The notes below the pieces were generated by a model. That model did no database searches, was not told the origin of the DNA, and saw nothing but the letters and a program-made list of their open reading frames with translations. 64,000 bases of DNA from Corylus avellana (taxonomy: Eukaryota > Streptophyta > Magnoliopsida > Fagales > Betulaceae), in assembly GCF_901000735.1 (NCBI RefSeq), contig NC_081551.1:11094281-11158280 (forward strand). Direction: 5' to 3'. The position numbers and the translations under genes are program-made. Of this stretch, positions 47,501 through 51,681 are shown in pieces (position 1 is the first letter of the stretch; each line of letters opens with the position of its first letter).

Positions 47501-47799
47501 ACCCTTAGCCTTGCCCTCTCACCCACTTCTTTCCTTTAAAATTTGTAATATTTCTCTTTGCAGGCATGCAAGTCGTGTTGTACGATGCATTGCATGTTTT
47601 TACATTTGCATCAGGACATTATCTTGTGCTACTTGAATTAAAGATTTCATGCATGTGTTGTATCAAGTCAAGTTTGGGACATCTTTAGATGGACAATCAA
47701 CTTATTTGATAATATGTTATGTGGCTTCAGGTCTTGAGCAAATTTGACATTCCGGATCCTTGCTCCTATTTTGAACTCAACATTCAGTGCTTTTTGTAG
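3957..47799 (+). CDS. FARSB: Phenylalanine-tRNA ligase beta subunit, cytosolic (3' part, 12 exons)
   Basis: This is the host gene. The beta chain pairs with the alpha chain in the cytosolic alpha2-beta2 enzyme that charges tRNA-Phe. The exons are 3957-3998, 18667-18743, 19290-19416, 19506-19673, 21811-21936, 22046-22180, 22297-22431, 24887-24961, 27615-27722, 46316-46405, 46500-46583 and 47731-47799. Joined they give 1236 nt, that is 411 residues plus TAG, in one open frame with GT-AG borders throughout. The order matches eukaryotic PheRS beta: end of the B3/B4 domain (exons 1-3 here), B5 domain (exons 4-6), then the catalytic-like core (exons 6-12), with words such as [46 protein letters not shown] and FDIPDPCSY. 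Plant homologues have roughly 600 residues, so about 190 N-terminal residues lie upstream. All introns but two are under 2.7 kb; the two giant ones are filled with LINEs. No lesion is seen, so the gene looks functional. Confidence 0.93.
4085..4277. repeat. Left arm of foldback element 1
   Basis: This arm is the inverted counterpart of 11970-12165. Both contain, in opposite orientation, an A-rich CCACCT segment, CCATCTTCCATCC, AAATTAACAGAAATCCA and a GTGGCC.ATGCCTCATTAAAA end, with roughly 80 percent identity by eye. LINE B/C lies between this arm and the GC-rich centre of the element. Confidence 0.75.
4368..8028 (-). pseudogene. LINE B/C ORF2 (endonuclease, RT, zf-RVT), one frameshift
   Basis: It starts at the ATG at 8028 with [20 protein letters not shown]. 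An EEP-type endonuclease (residues about 1-220) has WNVRGL, IETKM, GGDFNSV, SRIDRFL and [10 protein letters not shown] follows with [17 protein letters not shown] and, in the second frame, [17 protein letters not shown]. The motif normally FADD reads FAND here (LFANDTLIF), so one catalytic Asp is changed. The zf-RVT near 4680-4830 has [18 protein letters not shown] 13-bp direct duplication at 6263-6288 shifts the frame. Otherwise it is almost intact, about 1220 residues over two frames. The ATG overlaps the ORF1 stop as ATGA. Confidence 0.92.
8025..8572 (-). pseudogene. LINE B/C ORF1 C-terminal part, left contig copy
   Basis: Reads to the stop TGA at 8027-8025, which overlaps the ORF2 start by ATGA. 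It carries the C-terminal motif found in the ORF1 of three LINEs here ([20 protein letters not shown]). It stops at the N gap. It is the same sequence as 10597-11144 apart from a few substitutions. Confidence 0.85.
8573..8672. other. Assembly gap of exactly 100 N
   Basis: A run of 100 N, the usual placeholder for a gap of unknown size. The sequences on its two sides are the ends of the same 2472-bp block (see findings), so the gap probably joins two overlapping contigs. Confidence 0.98.
8673..10600 (-). pseudogene. LINE B/C ORF2 5' part, right contig copy
   Basis: A second copy of 6101-8028 at a constant offset of 2572. It contains the whole endonuclease and the beginning of RT, with the same 13-bp frame-breaking duplication (8835-8860). 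The ATG at 10600 overlaps the ORF1 stop. It is probably the other allele or an unmerged overlap, not an independent insertion. Confidence 0.88.
10597..11550 (-). pseudogene. LINE B/C ORF1, 5' truncated
   Basis: About 318 residues upstream of ORF2, low complexity and rich in Pro, Ser, Gly and Glu, ending in a conserved motif ([20 protein letters not shown]). The N-terminal two-module domain seen in LINEs D and F is missing: the frame runs into a poly-A tract (a row of Lys codons), so no true start codon is present. ORF1 proteins of plant L1 elements usually bind the element RNA. No zinc knuckle is seen. Confidence 0.75.
11552..12165. repeat. Centre and right arm of foldback element 1
   Basis: 11575-11965 is GC-rich with many GGTGGC and GCCACC words facing each other (GGTGGCTCATGCCACC, GGTGGCTTAAGCCACC). 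11970-12165 is the reverse complement of 4085-4277. Long inverted arms around a hairpin-rich centre define a foldback or MITE-like DNA transposon. Similar centres occur at 55135-55690 and 61490-61710. Confidence 0.7.
12241..12322. repeat. Left inverted arm of element hit by LINE D
   Basis: It is the inverted counterpart of about 18449-18545. Both carry, in opposite orientation, ATGCATG, a TAGAATTTAGG-like segment, GTTTCTTTACAT and GCGTTTGAAAAATGC. Without LINE D the element would be about 400 bp long, a MITE-like inverted-repeat transposon. Confidence 0.7.
12431..14578 (+). pseudogene. LINE D ORF1
   Basis: The natural start is probably ATG at 12431, since SWSVESKDF aligns with the start of LINE F ORF1. 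A TAG at 12473-12475 then interrupts it. The frame continues 12476-13954. The N-terminal region has [20 protein letters not shown], then [18 protein letters not shown], a two-module domain of unknown fold. The middle is Ser/Pro-rich and basic ([19 protein letters not shown]). Frame changes occur between about 13920 and 14087. The last part (14087-14578) carries [20 protein letters not shown], the C-terminal motif of the family. The stop overlaps the ORF2 start as ATGA at 14575-14578. Confidence 0.8.
14575..17993 (+). pseudogene. LINE D ORF2 (endonuclease, RT, zf-RVT), frameshifted
   Basis: It starts [20 protein letters not shown]. The endonuclease motifs [28 protein letters not shown] and [10 protein letters not shown] are present. 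A frame break near 14750 removed a few residues; others lie near 15290, 15980, 16340 and 16450. RT has [29 protein letters not shown] and an intact [11 protein letters not shown] at about 16573-16605. A TAG is at 16870-16872. The RT-distal part runs 16879-17664, and the zf-RVT at 17700-17840 reads [17 protein letters not shown]. It is non-functional, but every domain of a plant L1 ORF2 can be followed. Confidence 0.9.
18440..18545. repeat. Right inverted arm of element hit by LINE D
   Basis: Contains GCATTTTTCAAGCGTTTC, ATGTAAAGAAAC and ATGCATGC near the outer end, mirroring 12241-12322. It lies just left of exon b. Confidence 0.7.
18667..18743 (+). CDS. FARSB: PheRS beta exon b
   Basis: 77 nt after a CTGCAG acceptor. 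It reads [20 protein letters not shown] and on to DHN, then two bases of an Arg codon that is completed in the next exon. The donor is GTATGA. It joins directly to exon a, 14.7 kb away, in the order expected for the family. Confidence 0.9.
19290..19416 (+). CDS. FARSB: PheRS beta exon c
   Basis: 127 nt that complete the split Arg codon, then read [17 protein letters not shown] and [20 protein letters not shown]. These are very conserved stretches of eukaryotic PheRS beta (end of the B3/B4 domain). The donor is GTGGGT. Confidence 0.92.
19506..19673 (+). CDS. FARSB: PheRS beta exon d (B5 domain start)
   Basis: 56 codons beginning [19 protein letters not shown]. The segment [20 protein letters not shown] opens the B5 domain, a winged-helix-like fold. 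The preceding intron is only 89 nt. The acceptor ends ctag and the donor is GTATTA. Confidence 0.92.
19850..20126 (+). mobile_element. Possible truncated LINE tail
   Basis: The end reads GAGGGCTTTGCCC, a T run, then a TTATTCATC plus poly-A end at 20114-20134 that resembles LINE tails here. The left border is not defined. It lies in the intron between exons d and e. Confidence 0.35.
20135..21207. other. Intron sequence, no gene seen
   Basis: AT-rich intron DNA between exons d and e. A stretch near 20310-20470 resembles an old dispersed repeat. No coding or RNA signal is recognised. Confidence 0.4.
21208..21648. mobile_element. MITE with CTATGTTTGG ends, holding a LINE tail
   Basis: The left end starts CTATGTTTGGTAG and the right end finishes CAAACAAACATAG, an inverted terminal repeat. 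The arms are purine-rich on one side and CT-rich on the other (GGGAAGAAGTAGAAGG against CTCTCTCTTCTTCCTCCC). A short LINE-like tail (TTGATTATTTATC then A-rich) lies inside at about 21410-21470. A hAT-like origin is possible, but I could not find a clean 8-bp target duplication. Confidence 0.5.
21811..21936 (+). CDS. FARSB: PheRS beta exon e (B5 domain)
   Basis: 42 codons from [20 protein letters not shown] to [15 protein letters not shown], the typical B5 motif. The acceptor is CTTCAG and the donor GTATTG. The intron before it (2137 nt) holds a MITE and LINE tails. Confidence 0.92.
22046..22180 (+). CDS. FARSB: PheRS beta exon f
   Basis: 45 codons reading [20 protein letters not shown] and on to [13 protein letters not shown]. 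It closes the B5 domain and enters the catalytic-like core. It is separated from exon e by 109 nt, and the donor is GTATAG. Confidence 0.9.
22297..22431 (+). CDS. FARSB: PheRS beta exon g (core)
   Basis: 45 codons reading [20 protein letters not shown] and on to [13 protein letters not shown]. The GFTEVLSF and IENPRS stretches are hallmarks of the beta-chain core. The acceptor is TGTTAG and the donor GTTTGT. Confidence 0.92.
22432..23440. other. Intron sequence, no gene seen
   Basis: T-rich intron after exon g. No coding potential or clear transposon ends. Confidence 0.4.
23440..24230. repeat. GGGACC minisatellite inside a TTTTCC-flanked repeat
   Basis: From about 23640 to 24125 the word GGGACC recurs every 10-20 bases in variants such as GGGACCCGGTTAAGAC and GGGACCCGACCGAGAC, with GGTC and GACC words that can pair. 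It is flanked by AT-rich sequence rich in GGAAAATATTTTCC-like and CGGAAAATG words (23455-23590 and 24185-24220), which suggests the array is the core of a transposable repeat. Confidence 0.65.
24570..24780 (+). mobile_element. 5'-truncated LINE tail
   Basis: It starts with a fragment like the ORF2 C-terminus (GAGATTAAGTCTTTATTTTT, as in LINE G at 41523) and ends GGGGATGCTTTACGCC, then TTGATTACTTATA and poly-A at 24768-24778. A second A-rich and T-rich stretch follows to 24840. It lies in the intron before exon h. Confidence 0.65.
24887..24961 (+). CDS. FARSB: PheRS beta exon h (core)
   Basis: 25 codons reading [20 protein letters not shown] followed by PKPIK. It continues the core after a 2.5 kb intron. 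The acceptor is CCACAG and the donor GTACAA. Confidence 0.9.
25562..25925. repeat. Foldback or MITE-like element 2
   Basis: The left part (CCCCACAAAGTTAAAAAACT, then TTTTTTGCAATG, then TTTTTCCGTTAAAT) recurs inverted on the right at 25800-25915 (ATTTAACAGAAAAACC, CATTGCAAAAAATC, GAACTTTGTGGGAG). The arms are about 100 bp. It lies in the intron between exons h and i. Confidence 0.65.
26153..27458 (-). mobile_element. LINE E, 5' truncated, with target duplication
   Basis: A 1.3 kb minus-strand LINE inside the intron before exon i. The direct repeat TTGCACACTATTT at 26140-26152 and 27459-27471 marks the target. Its minus-strand reading covers the end of RT, the linker ([40 protein letters not shown]) and the zf-RVT ([20 protein letters not shown], then [16 protein letters not shown]). 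It is frameshifted and lacks the catalytic RT core. Confidence 0.9.
27615..27722 (+). CDS. FARSB: PheRS beta exon i (core)
   Basis: 36 codons reading [20 protein letters not shown] then [16 protein letters not shown]. It is very close to the family consensus. The donor GTACAT opens the 18.6 kb intron. Confidence 0.93.
27723..28544. other. Intron sequence with simple A-rich repeats
   Basis: The start of the 18.6 kb intron. 28155-28190 and 28405-28460 are A/G-rich simple sequence. No gene is seen. Confidence 0.4.
28545..28990 (+). mobile_element. Decayed LINE fragment (RT-to-zf-RVT linker)
   Basis: Broken + strand frames recall [20 protein letters not shown] and [11 protein letters not shown], the linker after RT in the other LINEs. 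It lies before a segment that encodes the linker upstream of RT, so it belongs to a different element from LINE G. It is very degenerate. Confidence 0.55.
30474..30712. mobile_element. hAT-like MITE inside LINE F
   Basis: It begins GGGCCTGTTTGGGAT and ends ATCCCAAATAGGCTC, an inverted terminal repeat with the familiar plant hAT-like start. The inside is rich in AAAAGC and GCTTTT words. It splits the LINE F linker at a site that is TTTCTTAGA in sister LINEs. The exact target duplication is blurred by the T run. Confidence 0.75.
33099..33685 (-). mobile_element. Solo LTR in LINE F
   Basis: 587 bp with TG and CA ends, flanked by the 5-bp repeat TCCTA (33094-33098 and 33686-33690). On the minus strand it matches the LTR at 41800-42365, including the TATA region and the row of TAGGATTA-like words. 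A solo LTR is what remains after recombination between the two LTRs of an element. Confidence 0.9.
34362..36418 (-). pseudogene. LINE F ORF1
   Basis: The N-terminal part (36418-36014) has [20 protein letters not shown], then [20 protein letters not shown] and [13 protein letters not shown], two beta-rich modules with a helix between. A frame break follows near 35600-36010. The long middle (35561-34401) is polar and low complexity with a basic patch ([20 protein letters not shown]). The C-terminal motif reads [24 protein letters not shown] at 34403-34401 ends it 13 codons early. The ancestral stop, in the same frame at 34364-34362, overlaps the ORF2 ATG as ATGA. Confidence 0.8.
36905..37375. 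repeat. AT-rich foldback-like insertion in LINE G
   Basis: It interrupts the LINE G RT frame. The left side holds CCCTCAAACTACCACCC and two GACAATGTTC words. The right side holds the inverted GGGAGGAACATTGAC. The middle (37040-37310) is almost all A and T with long T runs. It resembles other foldback arms in the window, but the arms are short and degenerate. Confidence 0.5.
39379..39540 (+). mobile_element. Very short LINE copy inserted in LINE H
   Basis: A 162-bp extreme 5' truncation holding only the last ORF2 codons and the 3' end, with GGGTTGCGCCCCTCTGCGC, then TTACTTATC and poly-A. The target repeat GAATTGGTTTTTG (39366-39378) and GAATTGGTTCTTG (39541-39553) flanks it. It resembles the LINE A family. 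Confidence 0.9.
39600..39718 (+). mobile_element. Second LINE tail in LINE H
   Basis: It interrupts the RT frame between GILGS and WDDVIEKI and replaces the LGLPLG region. It reads GGGGCGCCTAGGC, then CTTGATATTACCTAT and AAAATAAA repeats, like other LINE ends. The left border is uncertain. Confidence 0.55.
41800..43296 (+). mobile_element. Small LTR element nested in the TRIM
   Basis: The 5' LTR at 41800-42365 has TATAAATAG at 42158-42166. The primer site TGGTATCAGAGCA follows at 42368-42380. The short internal part holds a gag-like fragment. A 3' LTR piece (42929-43296) lacks about 45 bp at its start and about 190 bp at its end. No pol is present, so it depends on other elements. The solo LTR at 33099-33685 is from the same family, in the other orientation. 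Confidence 0.88.
42512..42935 (+). pseudogene. gag-like fragment of the nested LTR element
   Basis: The frame starts ATGGCC ([17 protein letters not shown]) and reads on through [13 protein letters not shown], a TAG near 42662, then [20 protein letters not shown] and [18 protein letters not shown]. It is polar, with a possible coiled coil ([10 protein letters not shown]). No zinc knuckle, protease or RT is present. It resembles the N-terminal gag region of a plant LTR element by context only. Confidence 0.45.
43885..45565. repeat. Diverged direct repeats around a small LTR-like unit
   Basis: 43885-44060 and 45400-45565 are diverged copies of one sequence, sharing GACTATA, AGCATGTT and ACACAACTTA-like words, CACTTGTGATAT and CAATGTGAGACTCAACTT. 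Between them lies a second pair of about 75 bp: 44175-44192 plus 45122-45183, and 45311-45385 (TAAGTAATTAAATTTACCTC). TGGTATCAAAGCAG at 45184-45197 is a tRNA-Met-type primer site. This looks like nested TRIM-like units, but the borders are uncertain. Confidence 0.5.
44193..45121. mobile_element. MITE with GAGCATCTCCAACAG end and TAA duplication
   Basis: The left end is GAGCATCTCCAACAG and the right end TTGGAGATGCTC, an inverted terminal repeat. TAA lies on both sides (44190-44192 and 45122-45124). Removing it restores the sequence AATGATTAAGTAATTAAA found intact at 45321-45338. The 3-bp TAA target fits the PIF/Harbinger superfamily. There is no transposase; short frames inside look fortuitous. 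Confidence 0.8.
45566..46315. other. Intron sequence before exon j, no gene seen
   Basis: A weak LINE-like remnant may lie at 45600-45870. The A run at 46200-46219 is simple sequence. Nothing else is recognised up to the exon j acceptor. Confidence 0.35.
46316..46405 (+). CDS. FARSB: PheRS beta exon j (core)
   Basis: 30 codons reading [20 protein letters not shown] then [10 protein letters not shown]. It directly continues exon i after 18.6 kb of nested transposons. The acceptor is TTGCAG and the donor GTAAGG. Confidence 0.92.
46500..46583 (+). CDS. FARSB: PheRS beta exon k
   Basis: 28 codons reading [20 protein letters not shown] then TSGIVHPE, close to the C-terminus. It follows a 94-nt intron. 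The donor is GTAATT. Confidence 0.92.
46584..47730 (+). other. Last PheRS intron
   Basis: 1147 nt with no transposon ends or coding signal that I can see. It is one of the few long introns here that appear free of recent insertions. Confidence 0.5.
47731..47799 (+). CDS. FARSB: PheRS beta last exon with stop
   Basis: 22 codons, [20 protein letters not shown] then FL, and the TAG stop at 47797-47799. The end of the reading frame coincides with the usual C-terminus of the family, so the protein is not truncated here. Confidence 0.93.
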   Translation, partial: VLSKFDIPDPCSYFELNIQCFL

Positions 47800-48460
47800 G
47801 ATTTGGTTCATAACAGAAGACGTAAGTTTCTTCGATCGTTTCTTCCATATGTTCTAAAACAAATTTGAACGGTTATCATTTTTCCCTTTTCTGAATTATT
47901 TAGTAAATTTGATTGTTTGCATTGATTTGTGTTATTCAATGACCACAGGCACATCATTGGCCTTTCTTCCAATGCTAACTCATTTAGCAGCTCTAACTGC
48001 TACATCAACATCATTGGCATCCATAAGCAAAATACTCGCTGCTGTTGACTTTGGAGCCATGCTAGTTGTATGGAATAATATGATTTCAGTTGCCCAAGAT
48101 GGGGTGATATAGTATAATTTAGATTGGCAGGCATATCAAAAGGATATTCTGTTTTTGTTTTTTGGTCTTGAATTTCCGCCAAACGTATATGATTTTGGTA
48201 GATGTTTTTGTTGAGTGAAGCTTCTATTTTCCAGATTCCAGATAAAGGGCATGGAAAATCAGGGAGGATTGCTTGAATTGTTGTAATTATGCAATATCTT
48301 CAAAATTTGGGTATTAGAATATAGAAGTTGCAGGGCACGATGTGTTCAGATGTAGACCCTGTTGTATGTGGTTGAAAGAAACCAAAGTAAAAGCTTCAAT
48401 TATTTCCTCCCCTTGTTGCATAATTTATTTATTTATTTTTCTAATAATGTAAACTTAAGA
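47800..48460 (+). other. Likely 3' UTR of PheRS beta, with a possible UTR intron
   Basis: AT-rich sequence after the stop codon. A GTAAGT at 47822 and an ACCACAG ending at 47948 could border a 127-nt intron in the untranslated region. The A/T-rich stretch with AATAAT near 48443-48448 could serve polyadenylation. From there to 48963 I see no gene. Confidence 0.4.
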
Positions 48461-48963
48461 AACAAACAGAGCACCAATGCACGAAAGCGTGGAGATTTTG
48501 GGCGTGATGCTCCAGGAGTCTCCTTTTAAAATGATATTTTGTCCAAACTAAGATTTAGCACCTGGGGGCTGGGGTACATGGTTAGAAAGGGTAGATTTCA
48601 TTTCGCTAACAGAAAAGTTGGCAGAGCATATTTTACTCTCCAAACTTCAAAAAATTAGATATTTTACGTACTGGGTCACCAATAATGAAAAGCCCCTAGA
48701 TCTAGAGGTAAGAGTGATTGAGAGAAATTATAATAGATTTTTATTATTATTATCAATTTTGTACCATATGATCACTCAAAAGCATATTAACACCAAGAGC
48801 ATTATAAGCATTATTCTTAAACTCATAAACTCCCCATTTTAGATGTACCAACACTTTGAACATCATAAATAATAACGCTACTACATTAAACATTGGATCC
48901 ATATGATCTTAAACTATAATAAATGCCACAATACATTCCTAACTCAAAAGTGTCTGAGGTTTT

Positions 48964-50099
48964 TGTTAGGTTTTAGTTTGGCCTAATTTAATGAAATACT
49001 TTGTAATTATTCTATTTTTAAAACTTTGTGAAGTAGGAGTTAGGTTTTTAGGGGTTTTGAAAGTGTTCCCTGTTTTCTCACCAAAACCCTAGTCAGGACG
49101 AGCTCGAGACGGCACTTAACAAAGTGCTCTCTGTTTTATTGTCATGAACCCCGCCAGGACGGGCATGTAACGGGACTGAACTTGAAAGTTACTGTTTCCT
49201 TGTCAGAAGTTGCGTCAGGATGGGCATATAATAGGAGGTTACTGTTTCCTCGTTAGAATGTGCATCAGGATGGGGATGTAACGGGAGGCTATTATTTTCT
49301 CGTCAAAAGTCACGTCAAAATAGGCATGTAATTGGAACAATGTTGGACTCCTTGTTTTCTCGTCAAATGGAGCGTCATGACGAGACATGTGATGGGGATG
49401 AGACACTTGTTTTTCCCATCATGACGGCGCTCCTTTCTAGTTAAGACGTGGATTTTCCAGATTTGAAAATCTGTGAAGATTTGTTCATCTTGTCTTAACG
49501 AGAAATGAGTCTCATTAGAACATGAAGAGTAAAATGTCTTCCTTGATTTTTCTATCATTGTTCACTGCAAACTTTTTGGGAGAATTTTCTCTGTGCAAGT
49601 CTCAAAAGTTCTCTTCGAACTTTGCATCTTGGGAGTTGTTTGTTCAAGAGAGGACGTGATAAAACTTCGGACTATCCTTTGATCTTGATTGATTGTTGTT
49701 CGTTTTCGTTCTAGTACAAAAATATTGTTGTTTGGTCACTTGGTGAAATAAGTCTACTGAATGGTTTGTGATGCACTCCATGAAGATGGCCTGGATGGTG
49801 ACAAGCTAGGAGCTTATTGTTCTTACAAAGTCTAGAGGTCCTCCAGGGTTATGAGTATCGTCTAGTCTGTAACTCTGAATCTTTATATAGTGATTTCTCG
49901 GGTTTGGCTGCCCCGGAATTGTTTTTAACCTTTGATTGGTTCAAAGAGTTTTCCACTTCGTAAACAAACTTTGTGTTGTGTTTTTGGTGTTTTTTTTTTT
50001 TTTTTTTTTTCTATGTGCATGCTTTATTTTATCACATGGCTTAGTTCCATAATGTTTATTTGTTGATTAGAGGTAGAACACGATCCTCGTATTCTTTCA
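48964..50099 (+). mobile_element. Solo LTR, same family as 53878-56001
   Basis: It starts TGTTAGG and ends TTTCA. The flanks are GTTTT and ATTTT, close to a 5-bp target duplication. It holds, at 49090-49440, repeats of a unit built on CAGGACGGGCATGTAACGGG and CTGTTTCCTCGTC, matching 54010-54360. The later part (GTAAACAAACTTTGTGTTGT, then GAGGTAGAACACGATCCT) also matches the second LTR. Confidence 0.8.
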
Positions 50100-50943
50100 A
50101 TTTTAATCCTCAAGACATAATACATACAGATCATAATCTAACAACATAAGAAGCTATAAATTTAAAGTAACTGTGCTTAAATTTGAGAGTACAACTTTTT
50201 AAAATTATACATCATACTAAACTATAAGCACCAGTTACAAATACACTGCATCTAGAGCAAAATCTCAAGGGCCTGTAAAAAGATTTATAGGTGAAAGGGA
50301 TGAGTTCTATAACTCAGTAAATCATATGTTAGAAGACATTTACTTGAAGAATTTATGTATTACTAGTCATAATAATTCATGCAAAACAATTCTTTGGAAA
50401 TTGCAATCAATGAAGTGTAAGCATAACTATAAATCATTTGAGACTTGCAAATCAATTTAGGCTTACAAATTAATCAAAGATTTCCTTTTGTTTTTCATGA
50501 ACTTTATTTTCGTATGGAACAAGTTTACCTCTTGGGCCACTATTGCATTTCTTAAACCATGAGTACGTTGGCTTGTCCTGAATGATCCTATAGACTCATC
50601 ATGTCCTCAGAAGGGAGACCCAAGTCTACGATGGGGATCTTCCCTGATCGGAGGACCATGACCGTGGAAAAATAAAAAGCTTGACTCTAGGATGATAAAA
50701 ATAAAAAGCTTAAAACCTCTCATTCTTACTACTTTTCAATATGAAAAAGGAAAAAAAAAAAAATGAAAAGGTCATCTTATTCAAAACCTCAATTATGAAC
50801 CTCCTTCTCTCCTACTTCACTCCTCGGAACATTTCATTCTTATACTTATAGAGAGAGAGAGGCGCTTTCACATCTTTTTAACTCAAAATGATTGGGAAGA
50901 AGAAAGCTTTTTTTTTTTTTTAAGCGTACTCCAGGGAACAAAT
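50100..50943. other. Spacer, no gene seen
   Basis: AT-rich, with a short GA run near 50851. No coding or transposon signal is recognised. Confidence 0.4.
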
Positions 50944-51240
50944 CCAATGGAGACAGTGTTGGGTAGCTCAGAGGATTAGACCACGTGACTACGAACTATA
51001 GTGTCGAGGGTTTGAATCTGTCCTCACCCACAACCAGCCAAAAAGGGAAGGGCCTTTCCCCCAGGGATAGGAAAATCATGATCAGGATAGCGGGCCCAAA
51101 GCTATGGAACTTGGGTGTGGGTCTTTTGTCGAAATGTAATGGCCTTACTGTCCAGACTGTCATCATGGGTGTACATTCAGGAGAAGGCCACCAGGCCGAT
51201 AGCCCACACCTTCATGTATTTGTCCTTAACTATGGTTTCC
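50944..51240 (+). other. Nuclear plastid DNA (NUPT) from the trnR-ACG region
   Basis: The sequence from AACAAATCCAATGGAGACAG to the segment with GGTAGCTCAGAGGATTAGA, then AGGAAAATCATGATCAGGAT and GCTATGGAACTTGGGTGTGG is what I recall of the plastid inverted repeat around trnR-ACG and its downstream spacer. Differences from the plastid form are mostly C-to-T and G-to-A, as expected for methylated DNA decaying in the nucleus. The right border is uncertain. Confidence 0.7.
50957..51030 (+). pseudogene. trnR-ACG: Decayed plastid trnR-ACG
   Basis: 74 nt with an A-box-like GGTAGCTCAGAGGATTAGA, an anticodon region CTACGAAC (anticodon ACG) and a T-arm-like GAGGGTTTGAATCTG. The T-loop TTCGAAT became TTTGAAT, and several stem pairs are lost (acceptor GTGTTGG against TCACCCA). 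It is a pseudogene in nuclear DNA. Confidence 0.7.
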
Positions 51241-51324
51241 CATGCTATCTATAAACTATATGAGTCAAGTGATCCAGTACCGGCCATAGACATGTCATTA
51301 TGGTGATATGGGATTAAACTTATA

Positions 51325-51681
51325 GACAATGTACACATGCAAGCAAAATACCATGTCAACTTTAAGTATTCTAAGTGTGACCTTCTTGTTAACAACATTT
51401 GTGAGAGTTTCAATTCCTACATTTTTAAACCTCGTGACAAACCCATATTAACAATGCTTAAGATAATAAGGAAAAAACTAATGACGAGGTACCAGGGCTG
51501 GAAAGTTATGTCCTAAGATGGTCAAGAAAATGGAGGAATTAGGCTAGAGGCATCAGATTGTGTTGCATTATATGCTGGGGAGGCAATGTTTGAGGTTACT
51601 TGTCCTACTAGGAAACAGTTTGTGGTGGACTAGAGAAGTAAGTTATGTGGTTGTAGGCAATGGGAGATGATCGGCATCCCA
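51325..51681 (+). pseudogene. MULE (MuDR-type) transposase C-terminal remnant
   Basis: The + strand frame reads KYHVNFKYSKCDLLVNNICE, SFNSYIFKPRDKPILTMLKI, then IRKKLMTRYQ, and later RLEASDCVALYAGEAMFEVT and SKLCGCRQWEMIGIP. The last part is the start of the SWIM zinc finger (C-x-C ... C-x-H) typical of plant MULE transposases. It stops exactly where the LTR at 51682 begins, before the second Cys/His pair. Two in-frame stops are present, so it was already broken. Confidence 0.8.

Noticed and set aside
50957..51030. A functional nuclear tRNA-Arg gene
   Set aside because: The acceptor stem and T-loop are mutated and the surrounding sequence is plastid-like, so it is a pseudogene in a NUPT.
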